Positions 36,407 to 45,316 of a stretch of DNA of 64,000 bases are shown here, in pieces. Each line of letters starts with the position of its first letter. Position 1 is the stretch's first letter. Position numbers and translations under genes: made by a program. The DNA lies in NCBI RefSeq assembly GCF_000311785.1, contig NZ_HE978538.1, forward strand, positions 171,981 through 235,980. Reading direction: 5' to 3'. The DNA comes from Brevibacillus massiliensis (lineage in GTDB: Bacteria > Bacillota > Bacilli > Brevibacillales > Brevibacillaceae). The notes beneath the pieces were generated by a model. That model was not told the origin of the DNA. It saw nothing but the letters and a program-made list of their open reading frames with translations, and did not search any database.

Positions 36407-37237
36407 GTGCTTGTGCGTACCAACACTCAACAAACGGTTATACACGAAGATTTTACGCGGAAAGTAAGCCACTTTTTACAGCATTACGAAGCGAATGGCT
36501 CCAGATATGGAATGATTTTTTCCCTGTGTCCGCTGCTTGGCAAGGACGGACTGCAGGAGGTGACGGCGTACTTTCGAAAAGAGGTTTCCTCGTACGCAGC
36601 CAATACCGAGTTCTTTTACGACGATGCCGTAGGGCTGTTGGCGGTATTGATTCACGATTGCCAGCTAAGCGATACCCACTATCTGTCGCTGGCACTGAAA
36701 GACTTTTTGCAAAGCCGCGGTCTGCTTAAGAGCGACGTGCTGATTTCCAGCCTTCCGGAATGCGCCCCTTCTCCGCAAAACATACTGGCGGAGATCAGCG
36801 GCTTACTGGCCAGCGGGCCTGGAGGAGCGGGAGAAATCCGGATCATTACGGACCGCTCCGAAAACAGACTGGCACAGCCGCTGCTGGTGGTGGACAACGA
36901 CGAAACGGTATGCCAGTTCCTGAAGGCCAGGCTGAGCTTGAAGGGCTACGAGATTCATACTGCCCGAGACGGGGAAGAGGGCTTGCGCCTGTTCGAACAG
37001 CTGTCTCCCCGTTTAGTCGTAACCGAACTGACCTTGCCCGTGCTTAACGGGTATCAGTTGATCGACCAGATTCAGAAGAAGGAAAGCTTTCCTGATTCCT
37101 GCAAAATCGTCGTGTTGACGCAGAAGCGCTTGGAAGATGACATCAGTCGATGTTTTGAGCGCGGCGTCTCCGATTATGTGACGAAGCCATTTTCACCAGT
37201 CGAGTTGGAGTTGAGGATACGAAGGCTGCTTGCATAA
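36407..37237 (+). CDS. receiver-domain protein with Glu at the phosphoacceptor site
   Basis: 276 residues from a GTG that has AAAGGAG 9 bases upstream and starts 15 bases after the glycosyltransferase. Residues 158-276 form a CheY-like receiver: acidic pair Asp163 and Asp165 (VVDNDET), switch Thr238 (VLTQK) and Lys260 (VTKPF) are kept, but the phosphoacceptor position is Glu207 (TELTLPVLNG). Residues 10-115 are an unrecognised alpha/beta domain whose YDDAVGLLAVLI stretch faintly recalls a worn-out GGDEF domain; that likeness is weak. No DNA-binding domain and no kinase are present. It may act as a fixed 'on' switch or a docking protein for the synthase. Confidence 0.85.
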   Translation: MLVRTNTQQTVIHEDFTRKVSHFLQHYEANGSRYGMIFSLCPLLGKDGLQEVTAYFRKEVSSYAANTEFFYDDAVGLLAVLIHDCQLSDTHYLSLALKDFLQSRGLLKSDVLISSLPECAPSPQNILAEISGLLASGPGGAGEIRIITDRSENRLAQPLLVVDNDETVCQFLKARLSLKGYEIHTARDGEEGLRLFEQLSPRLVVTELTLPVLNGYQLIDQIQKKESFPDSCKIVVLTQKRLEDDISRCFERGVSDYVTKPFSPVELELRIRRLLA

Positions 37238-37269
37238 GACTACAAACCGCCACAAAGGAGTGAGTAAGG

Positions 37270-38628
37270 ATGGATAGATATTCGGCACTGCAAAATTTGA
37301 TTGAGACCAAAACGGCAAAACTTGGGGTAATCGGGCTGGGCTACGTTGGATTGCCGCTCGCAATGGAGATGGTGAAAAGCGGGTTTACCGTTTTTGGCAT
37401 CGATTTGGACCTCGCAAAGATAAAACAGCTGCAAGAAGGCACTTCGTACGTAAAGGACGTCTCCGACAGCGTGGTAAAAGAGAGCCTCGAGACCGGGCGA
37501 TTTTTTCCCACGACGGATTATCGGGTGTTGAAAGAACTGGATGCGCTGAGCATTTGCGTGCCTACGCCGCTGAGCAAAAACCAGGATCCGGATACCTCCT
37601 ACATCATTCAGGTGGTAGACCAAATCAAGCACTACATGGAAAATGGCATGCTGATTACGCTTGAGAGCACGACGTATCCGGGGACGACGGAAGAGCTGAT
37701 CCAGTGGGAATTGGAGAAGCTGGGGTATCGGGTCGGAGTCGACTTCTTCCTGTGCTTTTCCCCTGAGCGGGTCGATCCGGGAAATTCCAATTTTAAGACC
37801 CATAACACCCCGAAGGTAATCGGCGGTACGACGAAAAAGTGCATCGAACTGGGGACGGCCTTATACGGGTCGTTTGTCGAGTCGATTGTGACCGTCTCTT
37901 CCACAAAAGTGGCGGAGATGTCAAAGCTGCTCGAGAATACGTTTCGCAGTGTCAACATTGCCTTCATCAATGAAATGGCGATGATGTGCGAGAAGATGGG
38001 CATCGATATCTGGGAAGTAATCGAAGCCTCCTCGACCAAGCCGTTTGGATTTATGCCGTTTTACCCGGGCCCTGGCATTGGCGGCCACTGCATTCCGCTC
38101 GATCCGATGTACCTGTCCTGGAAGGCGAAGGGATTTAGGTTTTACAGCAAATTTATCGATCTGGCCCAGGCCATTAATAGCAATATGCCGGATTACGTGA
38201 TCAGCAAGACGGCGACCATCATGAACATGTACGCCAAATCACTGCGCAATTCTCGCGTTCTGCTGCTCGGGATGGCCTATAAACCGGACATTGACGACCT
38301 GCGGGAATCGCCCGGATTGCAATTGTACGAGCTTTTCCGTGAAAACGGAGCGATCGTTCACTACTACGACCCTTATGCCAAGAGTTTTCGCGATAAGCGG
38401 GGCAATGAGGTTCACTCGATCACGTATGATCTGAACAGCATGCGCCAGTATGACTGCATGGTGCTGGTCACCAATCACCGGGTCTTTGACTATCAGAAGA
38501 TCGCGGACTTGGGCGTGGCGATTGTGGATACGAGAAATGCCTTCGCCGGAATTGATCTGCCGAATATCTACCGGATTGGATCTACGGCGAAGCTGCCGCA
38601 AATGGCCGAGACTTCTATGGCTATGTAA
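37270..38628 (+). CDS. nucleotide-sugar 6-dehydrogenase (UDP-glucose/UDP-GlcNAc/ManNAc dehydrogenase family)
   Basis: 452 residues. NAD-binding Rossmann motif LGVIGLGYVGLPLA at 18-31, ESTTYPGTTEE near 132-142, FSPERVDPGNS at 163-173, catalytic Cys274 in PGIGGHCIPLDPMY, and the C-terminal UDP-binding domain with MAYKPDIDDLRESP. These are the marks of enzymes that oxidise a UDP-sugar twice at C6 to a UDP-uronate. The SPERVDPGN wording fits the UDP-GlcNAc/UDP-ManNAc branch (WbpA, WecC) as well as UDP-glucose dehydrogenases, so the sugar is open. It ends the plus-strand polysaccharide operon. Confidence 0.93.
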   Translation: MDRYSALQNLIETKTAKLGVIGLGYVGLPLAMEMVKSGFTVFGIDLDLAKIKQLQEGTSYVKDVSDSVVKESLETGRFFPTTDYRVLKELDALSICVPTPLSKNQDPDTSYIIQVVDQIKHYMENGMLITLESTTYPGTTEELIQWELEKLGYRVGVDFFLCFSPERVDPGNSNFKTHNTPKVIGGTTKKCIELGTALYGSFVESIVTVSSTKVAEMSKLLENTFRSVNIAFINEMAMMCEKMGIDIWEVIEASSTKPFGFMPFYPGPGIGGHCIPLDPMYLSWKAKGFRFYSKFIDLAQAINSNMPDYVISKTATIMNMYAKSLRNSRVLLLGMAYKPDIDDLRESPGLQLYELFRENGAIVHYYDPYAKSFRDKRGNEVHSITYDLNSMRQYDCMVLVTNHRVFDYQKIADLGVAIVDTRNAFAGIDLPNIYRIGSTAKLPQMAETSMAM

Positions 38629-38660
38629 AGAAGCTTCTCTTCCAATAGAAGCTCTGCTTA

Positions 38661-38702
38661 CCGTATCGGAGGGCATGGCTCATCGCGTGCTTCCCGATAC
38701 GG
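38661..38702. terminator. long hairpin between convergent genes
   Basis: CCGTATCGG pairs with CCGATACGG. Inside, three more bases pair after an A-C mismatch and two G-T pairs, so 14 of 15 positions pair around a 12-base loop. No T-run follows on either strand. It lies 33 bases after the dehydrogenase stop and 28 before the end of the convergent lipoprotein gene. Confidence 0.5.
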
Positions 38703-38729
38703 CAAACGGAGTGTTCGGCTTTGCCTGCT

Positions 38730-39647
38730 TTAGCGGCTATTTTCGACGCTGTTTCTCCAGCTTTGGTAATCGTGAATGGAGATGCCCGCATAGGAGGGGC
38801 GGCCGGACAAGCGGTCATCGACGATGGCGATTTGCCGCTCCATCTCCTCGTATCCATCCTTGTAAAAGGTGACGAAATCACCTTCCGTGCTTTCCCGGAT
38901 GTTGACGCCGATCACGATTCTCCTGCCCAGCTCATCTGCTTCCGCCAGCTTGTTCGAGACGATCTGCAGAATGCCATTGGGCCCCTCGGCATGATTGCGG
39001 TAAGCCATCAGCGTCACGTGGTCAAAGGTGCGGGCCATCCATCGGCTGACTGACTCTGCGCCGGTGTCGTCAGGCACCTGCAGCGTGTCGAGCCAGAACG
39101 GCAGGTCGGCGCCCGTCGCAAGCTCTGGATCGGCTTTGGCCTGCTGCACGAGAACCTGAACATTGTCCAGCCACTGGCGAATGACTGCGGATTTGTCCTG
39201 TTTCCACTCGGGGAGCAGGTAGGGCTCAATGTCGACGTGAACGCCGCGAAAACGCTCATCTTCCGCGACACTTTGATTGTAGTCTTTGACCCATGTGACC
39301 AGTGCTGCCAAGCGATCCTGTTTTTTGCCGAGTGCCCAGTCAGGCGCTCCGTCCAGAGCATGCACTTCTATGCCGGCCGCATGCGCCGATTTGAGAAAAG
39401 CTCGGTATTGTTCCGGGGTGACCACCCGCCTGTTGACCTGCAGATAGATCAAATTGATTCCGTTTTCTTTTGCAAACGAGATGATTTGATCCTTTTCCGA
39501 TGCGATAATCGGCGTATTCCACAACCACGTAGCCCTGATTTTTTCTCCAGCCGCCATTTTCCCCACCTCCTGATCGGCAGACACTTGCGAATACCCTGTG
39601 GAGCATCCCATCAAGAGAATGAGCAGCATTAACAAAAGATACCTCAT
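38730..39647 (-). CDS. glycosidase-like TIM-barrel lipoprotein
   Basis: 305 residues from the ATG at 39647, which has GGAGG 8 bases upstream. The signal peptide MRYLLLMLLILLMGCS ends in a lipobox (Cys near 15), so it is a membrane-anchored surface protein. The mature part has the pattern of a TIM barrel: RATWLWN, GINLIYLQVN, AGIEVHALDGAPDWAL, the acidic strand end GVHVDIEPYLL (Asp-x-Glu, likely catalytic), HVTLMAYRNH and IGVNIRES. This resembles uncharacterised glycoside-hydrolase-like lipoproteins. It converges on the polysaccharide operon and may act on the same polymer; that is inference. Confidence 0.8.
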   Translation of the reverse strand: MRYLLLMLLILLMGCSTGYSQVSADQEVGKMAAGEKIRATWLWNTPIIASEKDQIISFAKENGINLIYLQVNRRVVTPEQYRAFLKSAHAAGIEVHALDGAPDWALGKKQDRLAALVTWVKDYNQSVAEDERFRGVHVDIEPYLLPEWKQDKSAVIRQWLDNVQVLVQQAKADPELATGADLPFWLDTLQVPDDTGAESVSRWMARTFDHVTLMAYRNHAEGPNGILQIVSNKLAEADELGRRIVIGVNIRESTEGDFVTFYKDGYEEMERQIAIVDDRLSGRPSYAGISIHDYQSWRNSVENSR

Positions 39648-39840
39648 AAATGATTCCTCCATAGCCCTCGAATAAAGTACCTATATTAAGTACCTTTCAC
39701 CCAATCCAATCAAACTGAGCTAAAAGGCCTGTTTTTTCAATTCGTTCCCGATGCACAGCCGGGCTGTAACCTTGGCCTTCGTTGGGGTATGATAGGAATG
39801 ATTTAGTATCCCCTTGTTCGGGGAGATAGGAGTTACCTCT

Positions 39841-40998
39841 ATGCAAAATGTGGAACTGATTGCGACCGCTACTTTCGGCCTTGAGTCTGTGGTTGCAGAA
39901 GAAGTGAAAAGATTGGGCTATGAACAGGTGCGTGTGGACAACGGGAAGGTGACGTTCAGCGCCGATTTGGGGGCGATTCCGCGTGCCAACCTATGGCTTC
40001 GCACAGCCGACCGCGTCCGGCTCAAGGTAGGGGAGTTTCAAGCGAAGACGTTTGACGAACTGTTTGAACAAACCAAGGGGCTGCCGTGGGCTGACTGGAT
40101 ACCGGAAAACGGAACGTTCCCTGTAGAGGGCAAGTCGGTCAAGTCGACACTGTACAGTGTGCCGGATTGCCAGGCAATCGTGAAGAAGGCAGTGGTGGAG
40201 AGTTTAAAGAAGAGGTACAAGCGGGAGTGGTTTTCGGAAGATGGCCCGCTCTATAAAATTGAGGTGGCTCTGCTCAAAGACATCGCCACCTTGACGATTG
40301 ATACCAGCGGTGCCGGACTGCATAAACGAGGGTACCGGGAATGGATCGGAACCGCTCCGTTAAAAGAGACGATGGCCGCCGCCTTGATTCAATTAGCCCG
40401 CTGGAAACCCGATCGCGTGCTGATCGACCCGTTCTGCGGGTCGGGAACGATTCCGATCGAAGCGGCACTGATCGGCCAGAACATCGCCCCCGGCATGAAC
40501 CGGGAATTCGCGTCGGAGAGTTGGCCTGTCATCCCTAAAACACTTTGGCGGGAGGCCAGAGCCGAGACCCACGATTTGGCCGAGTACGATCGGCCCATGG
40601 AGATCATCGGCACGGACTTCGATGACGAGGTGTTGAAAGTGGCTCGCCGCAACGCCCGGGAAGCAGGGGTGGACGAGTCGATCCACTTTCAGCGGATGGA
40701 GATGCGCGATTTGCGGACCAAGAAAAAATACGGCTGCATCATTTCCAACCCTCCTTATGGCGAGCGTCTCAGCGAACGGGCAGAGGTGGAACGGCTCTAC
40801 CGGGAAATGGGCAAGGTGTTTGGACAGCTCGATACCTGGTCGTTTTACATTATTACTTCGGACGAGCAGTTTGAGCAGCACTTTGGGCGAAGAGCCAGTA
40901 AAAAACGGAAGCTGTACAACGGGAATATCAAGGTAGACTACTATCAGTTTTTCGGCCCCAGGCCGCCGAGGCCGAAGCCAGACGAGTTTCCCGGTTAA
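39841..40998 (+). CDS. ypsC: THUMP-domain class I RNA methyltransferase (YpsC/RlmL-like)
   Basis: 385 residues, the length of B. subtilis YpsC. N-terminal ferredoxin-like and THUMP RNA-binding region (about 1-160), then a SAM-dependent Rossmann domain with LIDPFCGSGTIPIEAALIG and the N6/N2-methyltransferase motif SNPPYGERLSER. By homology to RlmL it should methylate a guanine of 23S rRNA. TAGGAG lies upstream of the ATG at 39841. Its last bases overlap the convergent MFS gene. Confidence 0.93.
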   Translation: MQNVELIATATFGLESVVAEEVKRLGYEQVRVDNGKVTFSADLGAIPRANLWLRTADRVRLKVGEFQAKTFDELFEQTKGLPWADWIPENGTFPVEGKSVKSTLYSVPDCQAIVKKAVVESLKKRYKREWFSEDGPLYKIEVALLKDIATLTIDTSGAGLHKRGYREWIGTAPLKETMAAALIQLARWKPDRVLIDPFCGSGTIPIEAALIGQNIAPGMNREFASESWPVIPKTLWREARAETHDLAEYDRPMEIIGTDFDDEVLKVARRNAREAGVDESIHFQRMEMRDLRTKKKYGCIISNPPYGERLSERAEVERLYREMGKVFGQLDTWSFYIITSDEQFEQHFGRRASKKRKLYNGNIKVDYYQFFGPRPPRPKPDEFPG

Positions 40999-42281
40999 AT
41001 GATATCCTCCTGCCGCTGGGCGGAATCCTGCTGCTGCGCCGCTCCTGTGTCCTTTAACATGGCGGCAGGCAGCAGGATAAACATCCGGTGGTAAAGCAGC
41101 GCAGCCACCAGCGCGAACATCAGGATGATGCCAAAGACCCCGATCGGGGCAAACCACTCAGACAGGGCAATAGTCAGGGGGGCGATAAACCGGCCGATTG
41201 AAAACTGCAGGGTGGACGCCCCCATGTATTGTCCGCGCCGATCTTCCGGCGCGTATTTGCTGACGAAGCTTTGTGTGACCGGCGTGCGAATCAGTTCGCC
41301 AATTGTAAAAAGAACCATGCAGGCGAACAACAGCCAGACGTTCACGGTCAAAGACATGGCGAACAAGCCAAGCCCGGATAATACCGAGGAGACAATCAAC
41401 GAACGCCGGTCGCTCCAGGCGGCACACAGGCGGGTGACCGCCAGTGTAAACAGGACGACCATCAATCCGTTAAGGCTCATCATCCAGCCGAACGCCTGGG
41501 TTCCGCCCACGGAAATCGACCCGTCTCCCCATGAGATGAGATTTTGCAGGGGAACGTATTCCTTCAGGTAGACGCCCATGTACAGATCCATTTGTAAAAA
41601 GGTGACGGCTACCAGAATTCCGGCGAGGATGTACAAGGCAAACACTTTGTCGCGGAAAATCACGGTGTAGCTCCGCCATTGTTCCTTTAAGCCATGAGCC
41701 TTATGTTTGGAGCGGCCTTTGTTTGGCAGAGTCTCCTTGATGACCAAATACAGCGTAAGGGTGAAGGCAAAGCTGACAAGAAAGCAGACCAGCAGCAGCT
41801 GCGGACGGTGTTGGAAGAAAAAGAACGAGCCCAAGACCGGCCCCAGCACAACACCGATGTTCATTGCGGTGTAAAAAGTGGCGTAGACTTCGCGCCGATC
41901 CTCTTCCCTGGTCAAATCGGCAACCATCGCCGAACTGGCAGGCCAGTAAATGGAGCTTGCGATGTTCAGGCCGATAAATGCGGCGTAGTCAACCCAGGGG
42001 GACCAGGAGAGAGCGAACAGGGCAAACATCAGGCATTCCGTAGCGGCGCCGATCAGCATGGCCGGTCTGCGTCCGACCCGATCGGATAACTGTCCCCCGT
42101 AAAGACTGGCAAGGATTCCGAGCAGCGGCGGGAACATCAACAAAATACCGGTCAGGTCCTTGCCGAACGCATCAGAAAAATAGAGCGCCATAAAGGGGAA
42201 AAACATCCAGTAAAACGTATGGAATATCGTTTCCCCGATCAATCTCACCTTTAAATTTAAATCCCACGTGGACCAGAACAC
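40995..42281 (-). CDS. MFS transporter, MdtH-like
   Basis: 428 residues and 12 predicted membrane segments. The loop 2-3 motif A is YGGQLSDRVGRRPAM and motif C-like sequence MNIGVVLGPVLGSF appears in segment 5, as in drug/proton antiporters of the MdtH type. The C-terminal tail is hydrophilic and Gln-rich. It is transcribed alone, convergent with ypsC. Substrate unknown. Confidence 0.9.
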   Translation of the reverse strand: MFWSTWDLNLKVRLIGETIFHTFYWMFFPFMALYFSDAFGKDLTGILLMFPPLLGILASLYGGQLSDRVGRRPAMLIGAATECLMFALFALSWSPWVDYAAFIGLNIASSIYWPASSAMVADLTREEDRREVYATFYTAMNIGVVLGPVLGSFFFFQHRPQLLLVCFLVSFAFTLTLYLVIKETLPNKGRSKHKAHGLKEQWRSYTVIFRDKVFALYILAGILVAVTFLQMDLYMGVYLKEYVPLQNLISWGDGSISVGGTQAFGWMMSLNGLMVVLFTLAVTRLCAAWSDRRSLIVSSVLSGLGLFAMSLTVNVWLLFACMVLFTIGELIRTPVTQSFVSKYAPEDRRGQYMGASTLQFSIGRFIAPLTIALSEWFAPIGVFGIILMFALVAALLYHRMFILLPAAMLKDTGAAQQQDSAQRQEDII

Positions 42282-42674
42282 GTCTTTCTCCTCCCAACTG
42301 TTTGTTTCGGTGTTGCAGGATTTTCGCTAACCGCCCAATCAATTGGGATCGTGACCACAATGAATTCCCATTTTTGGAGACAGAGGATAAAAAGGGAAGG
42401 CGAAAGCCCATCCGGTGTAGTACATACACGGAAAGAAGCGTTCGCCTCCACACAATGACACGTATGGAAACGGAAGCGGACAAGTGCATCCTGCGATTCA
42501 ATCGACATGACAGGTTTTCCGGGGGACGGGACCCCCGGAAAGGCCCCGTCAAATCATTGATTTTGCAGGAATTGCCATCAGTACAACACTCCCGTTATTG
42601 TTCAATAAAAAACATTTACATGATTAGCATATGTCATAATCTGTGAAAAACGCAAGAAAAATTTTTATCGGGTT
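42282..42674. other. intergenic region between the MFS gene and the MocR regulator
   Basis: About 390 bases with no supported gene. It contains a 9-bp perfect hairpin at 42516-42541 and very AT-rich sequence at 42590-42670. The promoter of the MFS gene should lie near the 42282 end on the minus strand. Confidence 0.5.
42516..42541 (-). terminator. hairpin downstream of the MocR gene
   Basis: TTCCGGGGG (42517-42525) pairs perfectly with CCCCCGGAA (42532-42540). The A-T pair outside extends it by one. There is no T-run, and it lies 134 bases past the stop codon of the regulator, so its role as terminator is uncertain. Confidence 0.4.
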
Positions 42675-44126
42675 TTAACGAAATACAGGATTTGCTTCAA
42701 CCAACGCGGCACGCAGCCGACGTACTCCTTCCGTAATGTCCCGGCGGTTGGCCTGGGCATAGGTGAGGCGGACATATCCCCGTTCTGCCCCGTAGATGCC
42801 GCCCGGTGAGAAGATGACTCCGTGTTTTATTCCCAGCTCAAGCAAATCCGCCTCGTTGATGCTTTGGCGCAGGCGGCACCAGACGTAGAAGCTCCCCTTG
42901 GGGCGGGTCCAATCCGCCAGTTCCATAAGGTTTTTCTCAAGCGCCTCCAGCATGCAATCCCGCCGTTCTGTCAAAGCGACAGTCAGTTCGTCGAGACGCT
43001 GCTGACATATTTGCGATGAGAGATACGCCTGAGCCAATTTTTGCGAGATGATCCCCGTTCCCGAATCCATCACGTGCTTGGCGTCCGCCAGGCGCTCGAC
43101 GACCGATTTCGGGCCAGCCAGCCAGCCGATGCGCAGCCCCGGGGCCAGGGTTTTCGAAAGACTGCCGATGTAGAGCACAGAGCCTCCCATATCCATCGCT
43201 TTCAAAGGGCGGGGAGGTTTTCCAGAGCCGATAAGCGTCAGCGATCCGTATGCGTCGTCTTCTACGATCGGCAGCCGCAATTCTTCGCAGATGGCAAGCA
43301 GACGCTTCCTTCTGGCCCCGCCAAGTACGGTGCCGGTGGGATTCTGATAGGTTGGATTGGTGAAAATCATGCGGATCTTGTGCTTTCGATGCAGCGAAAT
43401 GACTTCTTCAGGCAGCAAGCCTTGATCGTCAAGCGGCAGCCGAAACAGGCGGAGTCCCGCGGATGTGAATAACGGCAGGGAATAGGCGAAGGAAGGCCCC
43501 TCCATGGCGATGGCGTCACCAGGGCTGAGCAGGCATTGCGTGATCAGGTGCAAGGCTTGCTGCGATCCTGTCGTGATGAGGATTTCGTCCGGATCGACGT
43601 ACAAGTTGTGCTCTTTGGCCCAATGGACGGCCAGGGTCTCCCTCAGTTCCCCGTCTCCCCTCGGGTTTGCATAACTGAGGGAAGGAGGCAAGGAAATTTG
43701 CCGAAGCAGCCGTTCGATATCTTCCGAAGGCATTAATTCGGGGGACAAGCCGCCCTCTGCCAAATTGATCACTCCGGGGTAGCTGCTTGCCTCGCGGATC
43801 AGCTTTGCCAGCGGACGCGAAGGCAGGAAGGCTCCTCCGCTTGTATACTGATGCCAATTGGGGATCCGGCGGTACGAGACACCCCACATGTTTTCGCTTA
43901 CCCAGGTTCCCTTCCCCTGATGCGATTGGACCAGTCCGAGCGAATGAAGTTCATCGTAGGCCTGCGTGATCGTGCTGCGGTTCACATTGAACTGGCGGGC
44001 CAGCTTTCGCTGCGGGGGAAGCGGGGTGCCTGGCGGAAGATCACCTCGGATGATGCTCGTTTCAAAGTGGCGGGCGATTTGCCGAAAGATCGGCTCATCG
44101 CTTGCCATATCAGGTTGCCAAGGCAT
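42675..44126 (-). CDS. MocR-family transcriptional regulator (GntR HTH fused to aminotransferase fold)
   Basis: 483 residues. Residues about 10-78 are a GntR winged helix-turn-helix (FRQIARHFETSIIRGDLPPG, then LARQFNVNRSTITQAYDELH). Residues about 105-480 are a fold-type I aminotransferase domain with the PLP lysine in SLSKTLAPGLRIGWL and DDAYGSL. MocR proteins use PLP or an amine ligand to switch DNA binding and often control a divergent transporter gene. Here an EamA exporter diverges, and direct repeats lie in the gap (44196-44229). Confidence 0.93.
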   Translation of the reverse strand: MPWQPDMASDEPIFRQIARHFETSIIRGDLPPGTPLPPQRKLARQFNVNRSTITQAYDELHSLGLVQSHQGKGTWVSENMWGVSYRRIPNWHQYTSGGAFLPSRPLAKLIREASSYPGVINLAEGGLSPELMPSEDIERLLRQISLPPSLSYANPRGDGELRETLAVHWAKEHNLYVDPDEILITTGSQQALHLITQCLLSPGDAIAMEGPSFAYSLPLFTSAGLRLFRLPLDDQGLLPEEVISLHRKHKIRMIFTNPTYQNPTGTVLGGARRKRLLAICEELRLPIVEDDAYGSLTLIGSGKPPRPLKAMDMGGSVLYIGSLSKTLAPGLRIGWLAGPKSVVERLADAKHVMDSGTGIISQKLAQAYLSSQICQQRLDELTVALTERRDCMLEALEKNLMELADWTRPKGSFYVWCRLRQSINEADLLELGIKHGVIFSPGGIYGAERGYVRLTYAQANRRDITEGVRRLRAALVEANPVFR

Positions 44127-44151
44127 ATTGTCCCTCTTTTCCGACTGTTCT

Positions 44152-44165
44152 TGATACTTGTATCA
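44152..44165. promoter_or_regulatory. perfect 14-bp palindrome in the MocR/EamA intergenic gap
   Basis: TGATACTTGTATCA reads the same on both strands except for its centre pair TT. It lies 26 bases upstream of the MocR start, where it could overlap the MocR promoter and serve as an operator. Confidence 0.45.
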
Positions 44166-44195
44166 TAAACCGACGGCTGACAGGAGAAAAGAAAA

Positions 44196-44229
44196 AATTG
44201 GCTGGTCAAAATGACAGCCAATTGGCTGG
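44196..44229. promoter_or_regulatory. direct repeats, candidate MocR operator
   Basis: AATTGGCTGG occurs twice, at 44196-44205 and 44220-44229, 24 bases start to start, so both copies lie on one side of the helix only if the DNA bends. MocR regulators are known to bind spaced direct repeats. The pair sits upstream of the EamA gene start at 44301. Confidence 0.55.
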
Positions 44230-44300
44230 AGCAGGATTCCAGGCTGACAGGTAGGATGGTGATACACGATGTAGAACAAGGGCAAAGGAGTATCGGTGAG

Positions 44301-45251
44301 ATGAAACCAAATGCGGATGTTTCAGCGTCAAGCAGCGTACAAAAGGGCAAAGAAGGGCTTGGCATGTTCTACGGCCTGCTGGGTGTCGCCGGGTTTAGCC
44401 TGTCTCTGCCCGCTACCCGTGTCGCGGTGGAATTTTTCAATCCCACGGTGACCGGATTGGGACGCGCACTGGTTGCTGCGGTATTGGCCGGCATGGTGCT
44501 GTGGATTCGCCGGGAGCGCATCCCCAACTGGAACCAGATCAAAAGTCTGGCTGTCGTAGCATTTGGAGTGGTGATCGGTTTTCCCTTTTTCTCTTCTTGG
44601 GCAATGGAGCGGGTGCCGTCTTCACACGGAGCGGTGGTCATCGCGATGCTGCCGATTGCCACGGCGGTTGTAGCTGCCTTGCGGGCCGGGGAACGCCCGT
44701 CTATCGGCTTTTGGCTGGCGAGTGCGGCTGCCAGCGCGACAGTTGTGATCTACGCGTTTAGCGCAGGGTTTGGCCGATTGCAGGTGGCCGACCTGGCGTT
44801 AATTGGGGCAGTCATATCTGCTGCTGTCGGGTACGCAGAGGGCGGAAGGCTTGCCCGAGAGCTAGGCGGGTGGCAGGTCATCAGCTGGTCGCTGGTCATT
44901 TCGGCGCCGTTCTTGATCTGGCCGGTAGCAAGCTCCCTGTCTCCGGAGATTCTCCGTGCCACTCCGGCAGCCTGGCTAAGTTTTGCCTATGTCAGCCTGA
45001 TCAGTCAGTATCTCGGCTTTTTTGCCTGGTACGGCGGCTTGGCCCTGGGCGGTGTCGCAAAAGTAAGCCAGGTACAGTATTTGCAGCCGTTTTTGACGAT
45101 AGTGGCGTCTGCTTTCCTGCTCGGCGAGATCGTCACCAGCCAGACGATATGGACAGCAGCCATTGTCGTCATCCTGGTGGCATTGGGCCGAAAAGCCGCG
45201 GTCAAGCAGGTGGGCAGATCGGATGCTTCAAAAGCAGATTCACGAGGTTAA
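44301..45251 (+). CDS. EamA/DMT-family exporter
   Basis: 316 residues with ten membrane segments in two EamA halves, the drug/metabolite transporter fold used for amino-acid or metabolite efflux. AAAGGAG lies 10 bases before the ATG at 44301; the frame is open back to 44211 but that part carries the operator repeats. It diverges from the MocR gene, the common arrangement in which the regulator controls the exporter. Substrate unknown. Confidence 0.88.
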   Translation: MKPNADVSASSSVQKGKEGLGMFYGLLGVAGFSLSLPATRVAVEFFNPTVTGLGRALVAAVLAGMVLWIRRERIPNWNQIKSLAVVAFGVVIGFPFFSSWAMERVPSSHGAVVIAMLPIATAVVAALRAGERPSIGFWLASAAASATVVIYAFSAGFGRLQVADLALIGAVISAAVGYAEGGRLARELGGWQVISWSLVISAPFLIWPVASSLSPEILRATPAAWLSFAYVSLISQYLGFFAWYGGLALGGVAKVSQVQYLQPFLTIVASAFLLGEIVTSQTIWTAAIVVILVALGRKAAVKQVGRSDASKADSRG

Positions 45252-45265
45252 AATGGAAACAGTAG

Positions 45266-45300
45266 AGCCCCCTGTACCGGAAACAGGGGGCTGTTTTTGT
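45266..45300. terminator. terminator between EamA gene and selD
   Basis: AGCCCCCTGT pairs with ACAGGGGGCT around a short loop, followed by GTTTTTGTTTTT. It lies between converging genes and may serve both. Confidence 0.88.
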
Positions 45301-45316
45301 TTTTAGCCGTATTCGT

